A DNA stretch of 64,000 bases from an uncultured Tenacibaculum sp. Lineage in GTDB: Bacteria > Bacteroidota > Bacteroidia > Flavobacteriales > Flavobacteriaceae. The position numbers and the translations under genes are program-made. Location: positions 1 through 64,000 of the forward strand of contig CANMIL010000003.1 of NCBI GenBank assembly GCA_947497895.1, in the 5' to 3' direction. Below are positions 57,099-64,000 of the stretch, piece after piece (the stretch's first letter is position 1; each line of letters opens with the position of its first letter). The notes below the pieces were generated by a model, which ran no database searches, was not told the DNA's origin, and saw only the letters and a program-made list of their open reading frames with translations.

Positions 57099-58157
57099 TT
57101 GAAATATATAGGAATATTACTTGTACTCTTTTTTTTAAGTTGCTCTTCTCCGAGCGATGATGTGCAAGTATATACTCCAAAACCAGTAGAACTAGAGGTG
57201 CCTGAAATTTTAAAGCAAAAACTAATTGCACCTTTAGTACCTACCAACAACCCGTTGACAGAAGAAGGAATTGCCTTAGGTAAAAAATTATTTTTCGATC
57301 CTATCCTTTCGAAAGACAATTCACAATCATGTTCAAGTTGCCATAATCCACAAAACTCCTTTTCCGATAGTGAACGATTCAGTATTGGAGTGGATGGAAT
57401 TCGAGGTAACAGAAATTCAATGCCTCTATTTAACTTAGCTTGGAATTTCGACGAACGTTTTATGTGGAATGGTTCAGAACTGAGCATCGAAAGACAAGCT
57501 TTTTCTCCAGTTCGCGATCCTATTGAAATGCATAGTGATTGGAAAGAGGTTGCTGAGAAATTGGAAGCACATCATGAATATCCCGATCTGTTTTTAAAAG
57601 CATTTAATGCTACCAAAATAGACTCTACTCTTGTAACGAAAGCATTAGCTCAATTTGAAAGAACATTAATTTCTGCAAACTCAAAATTTGATAATTATCT
57701 ACTTGGGATTGCTACCCTAACGGAAGAAGAGCTCAATGGTTTTGACGTTTTTATTCGTGAAGACAAGGGTGATTGTTTTCATTGTCATGGAGGAGAAAAC
57801 AATCCTCTTTGGACGGATAATCAATTTCATAATAATGCACTTGACTCAAACTTTACTGACTTAGGGCTGGGAAGCGTAACTGGAGATCCAAATGATAATG
57901 GTAAATTTAAAACTCCCTCCTTAAGAAATCTTATTTATACAGCTCCATACATGCACGATGGAAGATTTGCAACTATTGAAGAGGTAATCAACCACTATTC
58001 CGAAGGTTTACAAAATTCTTCAACTGTAGACCCTTTGATGAAAAGTGTGCTTGAAGGCGGTGTTCATTTATCAGATCAAGATAAAGCTAATTTAAAAGCT
58101 TTTTTACTTACCCTAAGTGATCCTAGTTTCGTGAACAACCCTGAATTCATGAATTAA
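57099..58157 (+). CDS. Di-haem cytochrome c peroxidase/MauG-type enzyme (MbnH-like)
   Basis: A 352-residue lipoprotein with a TTG start at 57099, chosen because it gives a lipoprotein signal (LFFLSC); the nearby ATG at 57076 is out of frame. Two haem-binding CxxCH motifs are clear: CSSCH at 78-82 and CFHCH at 226-230. Other marks are GKKLFFDPILSKD, FERTLISANSKFD, and FKTPSLRNLIYTAPYMHDGR with EVINHY, all of the CcpA/MauG family. Placed 30 bp after MbnP it is best read as the MbnH partner that oxidises an MbnP tryptophan, but a plain peroxidase cannot be excluded from sequence alone. Confidence 0.88.
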   Translation: MKYIGILLVLFFLSCSSPSDDVQVYTPKPVELEVPEILKQKLIAPLVPTNNPLTEEGIALGKKLFFDPILSKDNSQSCSSCHNPQNSFSDSERFSIGVDGIRGNRNSMPLFNLAWNFDERFMWNGSELSIERQAFSPVRDPIEMHSDWKEVAEKLEAHHEYPDLFLKAFNATKIDSTLVTKALAQFERTLISANSKFDNYLLGIATLTEEELNGFDVFIREDKGDCFHCHGGENNPLWTDNQFHNNALDSNFTDLGLGSVTGDPNDNGKFKTPSLRNLIYTAPYMHDGRFATIEEVINHYSEGLQNSSTVDPLMKSVLEGGVHLSDQDKANLKAFLLTLSDPSFVNNPEFMN

Positions 58158-58211
58158 GACCTATAAATCGACTTTCTTTATGGTAAAATAGACTATATCC
58201 ATTCCAAAAAA

Positions 58212-58242
58212 TGATATAAATCATATTTTGTCACTATCTTTG
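58212..58242 (+). promoter_or_regulatory. suf promoter with Crp/Fnr-like palindrome
   Basis: TATCTTTG at 58235-58242 is a good -7 box, with the first suf ATG 31 bp on. TGAT-ATAA-ATCA at 58212-58223 matches the core of Crp/Fnr-family operators and sits where a -33 element would be; no clear TTTG is present at that place. Confidence 0.5.
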
Positions 58243-58272
58243 TCACTGATTTGGATTTAATCTATTTAAGAT

Positions 58273-58602
58273 ATGATAAAGGTTTCTGATACTGCAAAAA
58301 AGAAAGTCATTCAATTAATGACTGAGGACGGCTTCGATGCTACTAATGACTTCGTAAGAGTAGGCGTTAAAAGTGGAGGTTGTTCGGGTTTATCATATGA
58401 TTTACACTTTGATAAAGAACAAGAAGAAAATGATAAGATATTCGAAGATAACGGTGTAAAGATTATCGTAGACAAAAAAAGCTTCTTATACTTAGTGGGT
58501 ACAACTCTTGAATATTCAGGTGGTTTAAATGGTAAAGGTTTTGTTTTTAACAACCCTAATGCCAACAGAACTTGTGGATGTGGTGAGAGCTTCTCCTTAT
58601 AA
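58273..58602 (+). CDS. sufA: HesB/IscA-type Fe-S assembly scaffold or carrier
   Basis: A 109-residue A-type Fe-S protein with the three family cysteines: Cys37 in SGGCSGLSY and Cys101/Cys103 in NRTCGCGESFSL. It carries Fe-S clusters from the SufBCD scaffold to client proteins. It is the first gene of the suf operon, 26 bp before sufB. Full length and ordinary. Confidence 0.93.
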   Translation: MIKVSDTAKKKVIQLMTEDGFDATNDFVRVGVKSGGCSGLSYDLHFDKEQEENDKIFEDNGVKIIVDKKSFLYLVGTTLEYSGGLNGKGFVFNNPNANRTCGCGESFSL

Positions 58603-58628
58603 ACAAACAAACAGAACATTAATAACTA

Positions 58629-60077
58629 ATGAGTAAATATACTGAAGACGATTTACGAGAAGAACTGAAAACCAAAGAATATGAATATGGTTTTTATACA
58701 GATATTGAAAGTGAAAAGTTTCCGAATGGACTAAATGAAGATATTGTTCGCGCTATTTCTAAAAAGAAAAATGAGCCTGAATGGATGACTGAATGGCGTT
58801 TAGAAGCATTTAGAATTTGGGAACAAATGGAAGAGCCTGAATGGGCTAATGTTAATTACGAAAAACCAGATTTTCAAGCGATATCTTACTACTCGGCACC
58901 AAAACAGAAACCAAAACTAGATAGTTTGGATGATGTTGATCCTGAGTTACTGGCTACTTTTGAAAAATTAGGCATTTCGTTAGATGAGCAAAAGCGTTTA
59001 GCAAATGTTGCTGTTGACGTAGTAATGGATTCTGTATCCGTTGCCACTACTTTTAAAGAAACCTTAGCAGAAAAAGGTATTATATTCATGCCTATCTCAG
59101 AGGCTATTCAAGAGCACCCTGAACTAGTTAAGAAATATATTGGTTCGGTTGTTCCTCCAACAGATAATTTTTATGCAGCTTTAAACTCAGCAGTATTCTC
59201 TGACGGATCTTTCTGTTATATTCCAAAAGGAGTTCGTTGTCCAATGGAGTTATCTACTTACTTCAGAATTAATGAAGGTGGTACTGGACAATTTGAAAGA
59301 ACTTTAGTTGTTGCAGACGAAAGTAGTTATGTTTCTTACTTAGAAGGATGTACTGCTCCTCAAAGAGATGAAAACCAATTACACGCAGCTGTTGTTGAGC
59401 TAATTGCTTTAGACGATGCGGAAATAAAATATTCAACAGTTCAAAACTGGTTCCCAGGTGATGCTTCAGGAAAAGGTGGAGTATTTAACTTTGTTACCAA
59501 AAGAGGTTTATGCGAAACCAACGCTAAGATTTCTTGGACACAAGTTGAAACTGGTTCAGCTGTTACTTGGAAATATCCAAGTTGTGTATTAAAAGGGAAT
59601 AATTCGGTAGGTGAATTTTATTCGATTGCTGTAACTAATAATTACCAACAAGCCGACACTGGTACTAAAATGATTCACTTAGGTAAAAACACCAAGTCTA
59701 CGATCATATCAAAAGGTATTTCGGCAGGTAAATCTCAAAATAGCTATAGAGGATTAGTTCAAATTAATTCTCGTGCTGAAAATGCTCGTAACTTCTCTCA
59801 ATGTGATAGTTTATTAATGGGTAATGAGTGTGGCGCACATACCTTCCCATATATTGAAGCTAAGAATAAAACGGCTCAAATTGAGCACGAAGCAACTACC
59901 AGTAAAATTGGAGAAGATCAATTATTCTATTGTAACCAAAGAGGTATTGATACTGAAAAAGCAATAGCATTAATTGTAAACGGATTTAGTAAAGAAGTAC
60001 TAAACAAACTTCCAATGGAGTTTGCTGTTGAAGCTCAAAAATTACTAGAAATATCATTGGAAGGAAGTGTTGGATAA
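58629..60077 (+). CDS. sufB: Fe-S cluster assembly protein SufB
   Basis: A 482-residue SufB, the scaffold subunit of the SufBC2D complex. The N-terminal [22 protein letters not shown], central [33 protein letters not shown], and near the end the conserved [13 protein letters not shown] with [12 protein letters not shown] are all typical. Length is normal for the family. The run to sufC is interrupted by a 558-bp insert holding a four-helix-bundle gene and heptad repeats, unlike the tight spacing common in suf operons. Confidence 0.96.
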   Translation: MSKYTEDDLREELKTKEYEYGFYTDIESEKFPNGLNEDIVRAISKKKNEPEWMTEWRLEAFRIWEQMEEPEWANVNYEKPDFQAISYYSAPKQKPKLDSLDDVDPELLATFEKLGISLDEQKRLANVAVDVVMDSVSVATTFKETLAEKGIIFMPISEAIQEHPELVKKYIGSVVPPTDNFYAALNSAVFSDGSFCYIPKGVRCPMELSTYFRINEGGTGQFERTLVVADESSYVSYLEGCTAPQRDENQLHAAVVELIALDDAEIKYSTVQNWFPGDASGKGGVFNFVTKRGLCETNAKISWTQVETGSAVTWKYPSCVLKGNNSVGEFYSIAVTNNYQQADTGTKMIHLGKNTKSTIISKGISAGKSQNSYRGLVQINSRAENARNFSQCDSLLMGNECGAHTFPYIEAKNKTAQIEHEATTSKIGEDQLFYCNQRGIDTEKAIALIVNGFSKEVLNKLPMEFAVEAQKLLEISLEGSVG

Positions 60078-60085
60078 CGAAAAGA

Positions 60086-60160
60086 TTAAAGGCTAAAGTC
60101 CGAAGTCGAAAGTCGAAAGTCCAAAGGCTAAGGTTGGAAGCTGAAAAGCTAACGTTTAAG
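60086..60160. repeat. Degenerate heptad array, left of four-helix-bundle gene
   Basis: About ten units of 7 bp with consensus AAGTCGA/AAGGCTA (AAGGCTA AAGTCCG, AAGTCGA AAGTCGA, AAGTCCA AAGGCTA and so on), running into AT-rich sequence before the ATG at 60205. Confidence 0.85.
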
Positions 60161-60204
60161 TCAAAATTTAAAAGACAAACTTAGCTAAGATATTAGTAAG
60201 AAAT

Positions 60205-60567
60205 ATGATTAAATCCTTTGAAGATATTGAAAGTTGGAAGCAGGCTAGACTGTTCAATACATTAATCTACAAGATAACCAACAACTCCAAGTTTGATAAG
60301 GATAATGATTTAAGAAGGCAAATTAGGCGGGCTTCTGTTTCCATAAGTTCAAATATTGCCGAAGGTTTTGAAAGAAATACCGACAAAGAATTTATTCATT
60401 TCCTTTATATAGCAAAAGCCTCGGCTGGTGAGATTCGTTCTCAGTTATATTTAAGTTATGATTTAAGATATATAAATAAGGATGATTTCGATGAACTGAA
60501 AAGTAAAGTGATTGAAATCTCAAAAACAATTAGTGGATTAATAAAATATTTAAAGAACTCAATATAG
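60205..60567 (+). CDS. Four-helix-bundle protein (S23/IVS-type) inserted in suf operon
   Basis: A 120-residue protein with the pattern of the four-helix-bundle S23 family: FEDIESWKQARLF, RRQIRRASVSISSNIAEGFE, then FIHFLYIAKASAGEIRSQL and a C-terminal long helix. The relatives first described are encoded in intervening sequences of 23S rRNA, and the Avd protein of diversity-generating retroelements has the same fold, but most Bacteroidota copies stand alone and have no known function. Here it separates sufB from sufC and is bounded by inward-facing degenerate heptad arrays. It has no obvious role in Fe-S assembly. No reverse transcriptase is present in the window. Confidence 0.9.
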   Translation: MIKSFEDIESWKQARLFNTLIYKITNNSKFDKDNDLRRQIRRASVSISSNIAEGFERNTDKEFIHFLYIAKASAGEIRSQLYLSYDLRYINKDDFDELKSKVIEISKTISGLIKYLKNSI

Positions 60568-60590
60568 ACATCATGCTTTCCGTCAATCCA

Positions 60591-60626
60591 AAAGACTTTT
60601 AGCTTTAGTCTATAGACTTTAAACTA
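60591..60626. repeat. Degenerate heptad array, right of four-helix-bundle gene
   Basis: About five units: GACTTTT, AGCTTTA, GTCTATA, GACTTTA and AAC. Read on the minus strand these are TAAAGTC-like, so this array is inverted relative to the left one. Confidence 0.75.
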
Positions 60627-60635
60627 AATATAGAA

Positions 60636-61388
60636 ATGTTAAAAATAGAAAACTTACACGCAGAAGTAGAGGACAAAGCAATTTTAAAGGGAATTAACCT
60701 TGAAGTTAAAGCTGGAGAAGTTCATGCAATTATGGGGCCTAATGGTGCGGGAAAAAGTACGTTATCTTCAATTATAGCTGGTAAAGAAGACTATGAAGTA
60801 ACTTCTGGTTCTATTGAATTAGAAGGTGAAGACATTGGAGAATTAGCTCCTGAAGAAAGAGCTCATGCTGGAGTATTTTTATCATTTCAGTACCCAGTTG
60901 AAATTCCTGGAGTTACTGTAACCAATTTTATTAAAACTGCGATTAATGAATCTAGAAAAGCACAAGGTTTAGAAGAAATGCCTGCTAAAGATATGCTTAA
61001 AAAGATTCGTGAAAAATCTGAGTTATTAGAAATTGATCGTAAGTTTTTATCTCGTTCTTTAAACGAAGGATTCTCTGGAGGAGAAAAGAAAAGAAACGAG
61101 ATTTTCCAAATGGCTATGTTAGAGCCTAAATTAGCCATCTTAGATGAAACAGATTCTGGTTTAGATATTGATGCTTTAAGAATTGTTGCTAATGGAGTTA
61201 ACAAATTAAAATCAAAAGACAATGCGGTGATTGTGATCACTCACTACCAGCGTTTGTTAGATTATATCGTTCCTGATTATGTACACGTTTTACACGATGG
61301 TAAAATTGTAAAAACGGGTGATGCTTCTTTAGCTTTAAAGCTTGAAGAGAAAGGATACGACTGGATTAAGGAAGAAGTGAATAGTTAA
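60636..61388 (+). CDS. sufC: Fe-S assembly ATPase SufC
   Basis: A 250-residue ABC-type ATPase of the SufBC2D scaffold. Walker A is GPNGAGKST (about residues 35-43), the signature is LNEGFSGGEKKRNE, Walker B is LAILDETDSGLD and the H-loop VITHYQR. Length and motifs are normal. It lies between two heptad-repeat spacers (68 bp from the four-helix-bundle stop, 176 bp before sufD), yet order and direction within the suf operon are preserved. Confidence 0.96.
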   Translation: MLKIENLHAEVEDKAILKGINLEVKAGEVHAIMGPNGAGKSTLSSIIAGKEDYEVTSGSIELEGEDIGELAPEERAHAGVFLSFQYPVEIPGVTVTNFIKTAINESRKAQGLEEMPAKDMLKKIREKSELLEIDRKFLSRSLNEGFSGGEKKRNEIFQMAMLEPKLAILDETDSGLDIDALRIVANGVNKLKSKDNAVIVITHYQRLLDYIVPDYVHVLHDGKIVKTGDASLALKLEEKGYDWIKEEVNS

Positions 61389-61395
61389 ATAATAA

Positions 61396-61545
61396 GGAAT
61401 CCAAAGGAAAAAGTTTAAAAGTCAAAAGAAGAAAGCTCAAGAAAAGAACTTTTGATAACATCTTTAATAATAATTATTATCCACCTGTTTGAATTTGAGT
61501 CTTGGACTTTCAACCTTGGACTTTCGCCTTAAAACTTTAACCTTT
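61396..61545. repeat. Opposed heptad arrays with no gene between sufC and sufD
   Basis: The left half (61396-61450) has units such as AATCCAA, AGGAAAA, AGTTTAA and AAGTCAA. The right half (61497-61545) has GGACTTT, CAACCTT, GGACTTT, CGCCTTA, AAACTTT and AACCTTT. The halves are in opposite orientation around about 45 bp of plain AT-rich sequence. It looks like the flanks of the four-helix-bundle cassette without the gene. Confidence 0.8.
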
Positions 61546-61564
61546 GAAATTACAACTATCAACA

Positions 61565-62878
61565 ATGGAGTTAAAAGAAAAATTATTATCATCATACGTA
61601 GCTTTTGAAAATGGGAGAGACATCAATTCAGATGTGCATGACATTAGAACAAAAGCACTACAAAGCTTTGAAGAACTTGGTTTTCCTTCTAAGAAATTAG
61701 AAGCTTGGAAATACACTTCTCTAAATTCAGTATTAAAAGAAGATTACAGTCTTTTTCCTGAGCACGACATTGCTATTGAATTAGCCGATGTAAAAAAGTA
61801 TTTTATTCATGACATCGATAGCTATAAAATCGTTTTTATTGACGGAAAATATAGCTCATTCTTATCTGAAACTACTCATGACGGAATGGATGTATGCTTG
61901 ATGTCTGCGGCTCTTTCAAAGTCTAAATACAGACCTGTTATTGAAAATTATTTCAATAAAGCGGCAAAACAAGATAACATGACCTCATTGAATACAGCCT
62001 TTGCTAGCGAAGGAGCTTTTATTCATATTCCTAGAGGTGTAGAGGTTGAAAAACCAATACAAATTATAAACTTTACGACTGGAAAGGAAGATGCTACAAT
62101 GGTTCAACCTAGAAACCTTATTGTTGCAGATAATAACGCTCATGTTCAAATAATTGAGCGTCACCAAAGTTTAACGGATAATCCTGTACTAACAAATAGT
62201 GTTACAGAAATTTACACTGATGTTCATGCTACAGTGGATTATTACAAGATTCAAAATGACAATGTAAATGCTTCTTTAGTTGACAATACATATATTGAGC
62301 AACAAAAAGAGAGTGTTTGTTCTGTTCATACTTTTTCTTTCGGAGGAAATATCACGAGAAACAATTTAAACTTCTATCAAAAAGGAGAAAGAATTGATTC
62401 TATCTTAAAAGGTATTACCATAATTGAAGGAAAACAACATGTGGATCACCATACGTTAGTTCATCATATTGAACCAAATTGTGAAAGTCACCAAGACTAT
62501 AAAGGTATCTTTAATGAACGATCGACAGGTGTTTTTAATGGTAAAGTAATTGTTGAGAAAGAAGCTCAAAAAACAAATGCTTACCAACAAAACAACAATG
62601 TTCTTGTTAGTGATAAAGCTACGATTAATGCTAAACCACAATTAGAGATTTTTGCTGATGATGTAAAATGTTCTCATGGTTGTACTATTGGTCAATTAGA
62701 TGATCAAGCATTATTCTACATGCAGCAAAGAGGAATTCCTAAAAAAGAAGGAAAAGCTTTGTTAATGTATGCCTTTGCTAATACGGTATTAGAAAGTGTT
62801 AAAATACCAGAAGTAAAGAAAAGAATTACCAAGATTATAGCAAATAAGCTAGGAGTTGATATCGGTTTTGATTTATAA
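61565..62878 (+). CDS. sufD: Fe-S cluster assembly protein SufD
   Basis: A 437-residue SufD, partner of SufB and SufC. I choose the ATG at 61565 over the TTG at 61544, because the upstream codons come from the heptad repeat tail. Motifs are KKLEAWKYTSLNSV (about 44-57), AFIHIPRGVEVEKPIQII, HVDHHTLVHHIEPNCES, QDYKGIFNERSTGVFNGK, and CSHGCTIGQLDDQALFYMQQRGI with the C-terminal YAFANTVLE. Normal length; terminator just downstream. Confidence 0.95.
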   Translation: MELKEKLLSSYVAFENGRDINSDVHDIRTKALQSFEELGFPSKKLEAWKYTSLNSVLKEDYSLFPEHDIAIELADVKKYFIHDIDSYKIVFIDGKYSSFLSETTHDGMDVCLMSAALSKSKYRPVIENYFNKAAKQDNMTSLNTAFASEGAFIHIPRGVEVEKPIQIINFTTGKEDATMVQPRNLIVADNNAHVQIIERHQSLTDNPVLTNSVTEIYTDVHATVDYYKIQNDNVNASLVDNTYIEQQKESVCSVHTFSFGGNITRNNLNFYQKGERIDSILKGITIIEGKQHVDHHTLVHHIEPNCESHQDYKGIFNERSTGVFNGKVIVEKEAQKTNAYQQNNNVLVSDKATINAKPQLEIFADDVKCSHGCTIGQLDDQALFYMQQRGIPKKEGKALLMYAFANTVLESVKIPEVKKRITKIIANKLGVDIGFDL

Positions 62879-62910
62879 AACCACATATAATTACTTTAAA
62901 ACACTGAAAG

Positions 62911-62939
62911 CCTGAGTTAAATTGACTCAGGTTTTTTTT
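62911..62939 (+). terminator. suf operon terminator
   Basis: CCTGAGT, loop TAAATTG, ACTCAGG, then eight T; 32 bp past the sufD stop. sufS and sufE do not follow directly. Confidence 0.92.
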
Positions 62940-62976
62940 GCAATAATATTAACATTTAAAAGCTAATATTTCTCTT

Positions 62977-63004
62977 TTTGTATATTCTTCATATGCTATA
63001 TTTG
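62977..63004 (+). promoter_or_regulatory. Promoter of the serine hydrolase gene
   Basis: TTTG at 62977-62980 and TATATTTG at 62997-63004, 16-bp spacer, 109 bp before the ATG. Confidence 0.6.
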
Positions 63005-63113
63005 CGACCATCACACAAGAATGAACTACCCATTAACGCTTATAAATAATACAATCTCGCAAACTAACTAAAGAGTTGCTAACGCAATCTAACCAATACC
63101 AAAATCATTATAA

Positions 63114-64000
63114 ATGTCTAAAAAAATTCTAATTATTATAATTGGCCTTATCCCGCTATTTACCAACTGTAAAAAAAGTAATAAAGCCAACAATGAACAT
63201 TTAAAAGAAAAAATATCATCCTACCTAAAACAATGCGAAACCAATGGTGTATCTGGAAGTTTTTTGATAGCACAAAACCAAGAAATAATTTACGTTGACG
63301 GTATAGGACTTAGTGATAGAAATAAAAAAATTAAAACTGATAAAGAAACAATTTTCACTATCGGTTCTATTACCAAACAATTTACAGCTACTGCGATTCT
63401 AAAACTACAAGAAGAAGGAAAGTTAACCGTTAATGACTCCTTAGTATCTTTCTTTAAGAATATCCCGTCAGATAAGAAAAACATCACTATTCATCAATTG
63501 TTAACCCACTCCTCTGGAATTATAGGAAATCTGCCCAATGGTGGCGATTTTACTCCAATAACTAAAGAAAACTTCTTAACTGAAGTTTTTAAATCTAATC
63601 TCGATTTTAATCCAGGTAGTTCATATAACTATTCTAATGTAGGATATACCTTATTGACTATAATTATTGAACAAATAACACAACAAGACTATGAAAGCTA
63701 TTTAAATGAAGTCTTTTTTAAGCCGGTTGGTATGAAAAACACCGGTTATCTTATACCAAATTGGAAAACCAAAAACATTTCTCGTGCCTACAAGTGTCAA
63801 GAAGATAGAGCCATCTTTACTGAAAAATGGAAAAGAAATGGTAATTTAATTTCCTATCACCAAAAAGGGAATGGAGGCATATTATCTACTCCTACCGACA
63901 TGTACAATTGGTATGTAGCCATAAAAGAACACAAAGTTCTCAACGAAAAATCAACAAAACTCCTGACGCAAACACATGTATTTATGAACACAAAGCGTAA
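63114..64000 (+). CDS. Serine hydrolase of the class C beta-lactamase family (partial)
   Basis: An ATG at 63114 opens a frame that runs to the edge (295 codons plus 2 bases), so the C-terminus is missing. It starts with a lipoprotein signal (MSKKILIIIIGLIPLFTNC, Cys19). The catalytic SxxK is SITK in FTIGSITKQFTATAILKL, and the second motif is YSN in YNYSNVGYTLL; LLTHSSGI is also typical. The family includes class C beta-lactamases, D-aminopeptidases and esterases; nothing here decides between them, and antibiotic resistance should not be assumed. It has its own promoter and is separated from suf by a terminator. Confidence 0.88.
   Translation, partial: MSKKILIIIIGLIPLFTNCKKSNKANNEHLKEKISSYLKQCETNGVSGSFLIAQNQEIIYVDGIGLSDRNKKIKTDKETIFTIGSITKQFTATAILKLQEEGKLTVNDSLVSFFKNIPSDKKNITIHQLLTHSSGIIGNLPNGGDFTPITKENFLTEVFKSNLDFNPGSSYNYSNVGYTLLTIIIEQITQQDYESYLNEVFFKPVGMKNTGYLIPNWKTKNISRAYKCQEDRAIFTEKWKRNGNLISYHQKGNGGILSTPTDMYNWYVAIKEHKVLNEKSTKLLTQTHVFMNTKR

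Noticed and set aside
57074..57487. 137-residue minus-strand frame
   Set aside because: Antisense to the di-haem enzyme gene, including its haem motif.
60205..60567. 23S rRNA intervening sequence
   Set aside because: The protein resembles those encoded there, but no rRNA sequence surrounds it; the flanks are sufB and sufC.
60205..60567. Accessory gene of a diversity-generating retroelement
   Set aside because: The fold family fits, but no reverse transcriptase or template/variable repeat pair is seen in the window.
63114..64000. Antibiotic-resistance beta-lactamase
   Set aside because: SxxK and YSN motifs are shared with esterases and peptidases of the family; the third motif is beyond the edge, so resistance is not supported.

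Overview
The window is AT-rich DNA from the Bacteroidota, most likely a marine member of the Flavobacteriaceae; the genus cannot be fixed from the sequence. Supporting signs are TAnnTTTG-type promoter boxes, weak Shine-Dalgarno sequences, thrombospondin type 3-rich secreted proteins, a T9SS type A sorting tail, the paired RHS/YD-repeat genes typical of Bacteroidota, an adjacent YicC-gmk-nadD set, and a sufA-B-C-D operon.

Layout. (1) 1-8328 (minus): most of one giant secreted DUF4347 adhesin, whose C-terminus lies beyond the left edge. (2) 8941-18709 (all minus): housekeeping and envelope genes (MOSC protein, GH3-like protein, M23 peptidase, outer-membrane barrel, an ECF sigma operon, a lipoprotein, a helical protein of unknown function). 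They are separated by long gene-free gaps that hold dispersed repeats and hairpins. (3) 18981-19473: a roughly 70-unit heptanucleotide array. (4) 20034-30264 (plus): an RHS polymorphic-toxin-like locus. Two large RHS genes are followed by three small immunity-like genes, each ending in or just before a related boundary repeat. The large RHS protein stops directly after a Hint domain, with no toxin behind it. (5) 30603-33603 (minus): nadD, gmk, YicC and an EamA exporter. (6) 34327-51541 (plus): a two-gene, five-module non-ribosomal peptide synthetase. Its order is Cstarter-A-T / dual E/C-A-T / C-A-T // docking-C-A-T / C-A-T-reductase. It is predicted to make an N-acylated pentapeptide whose first residue is D and which is released reductively as an aldehyde or alcohol. 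(7) 51594-53354 (minus): a LysM/BON protein and thiL. (8) 53496-58157 (plus): four exported proteins ending in an MbnP/MbnH-type pair (copper protein and di-haem tryptophan-modifying enzyme). (9) 58273-62878 (plus): suf Fe-S assembly genes. A four-helix-bundle (S23-type) gene sits between sufB and sufC, flanked by opposed degenerate 7-bp repeats. A similar but empty repeat pair lies between sufC and sufD. (10) 63114-64000: start of a serine hydrolase lipoprotein, cut by the right edge.

The strongest candidates for undescribed biology are the reductive-release NRPS, the heptad-flanked four-helix-bundle cassette in the suf operon, and the immunity-gene array with its shared boundary repeats. 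No rRNA, tRNA, CRISPR array or complete insertion sequence was recognised. All family assignments come from reading motifs by eye; no database search was run.
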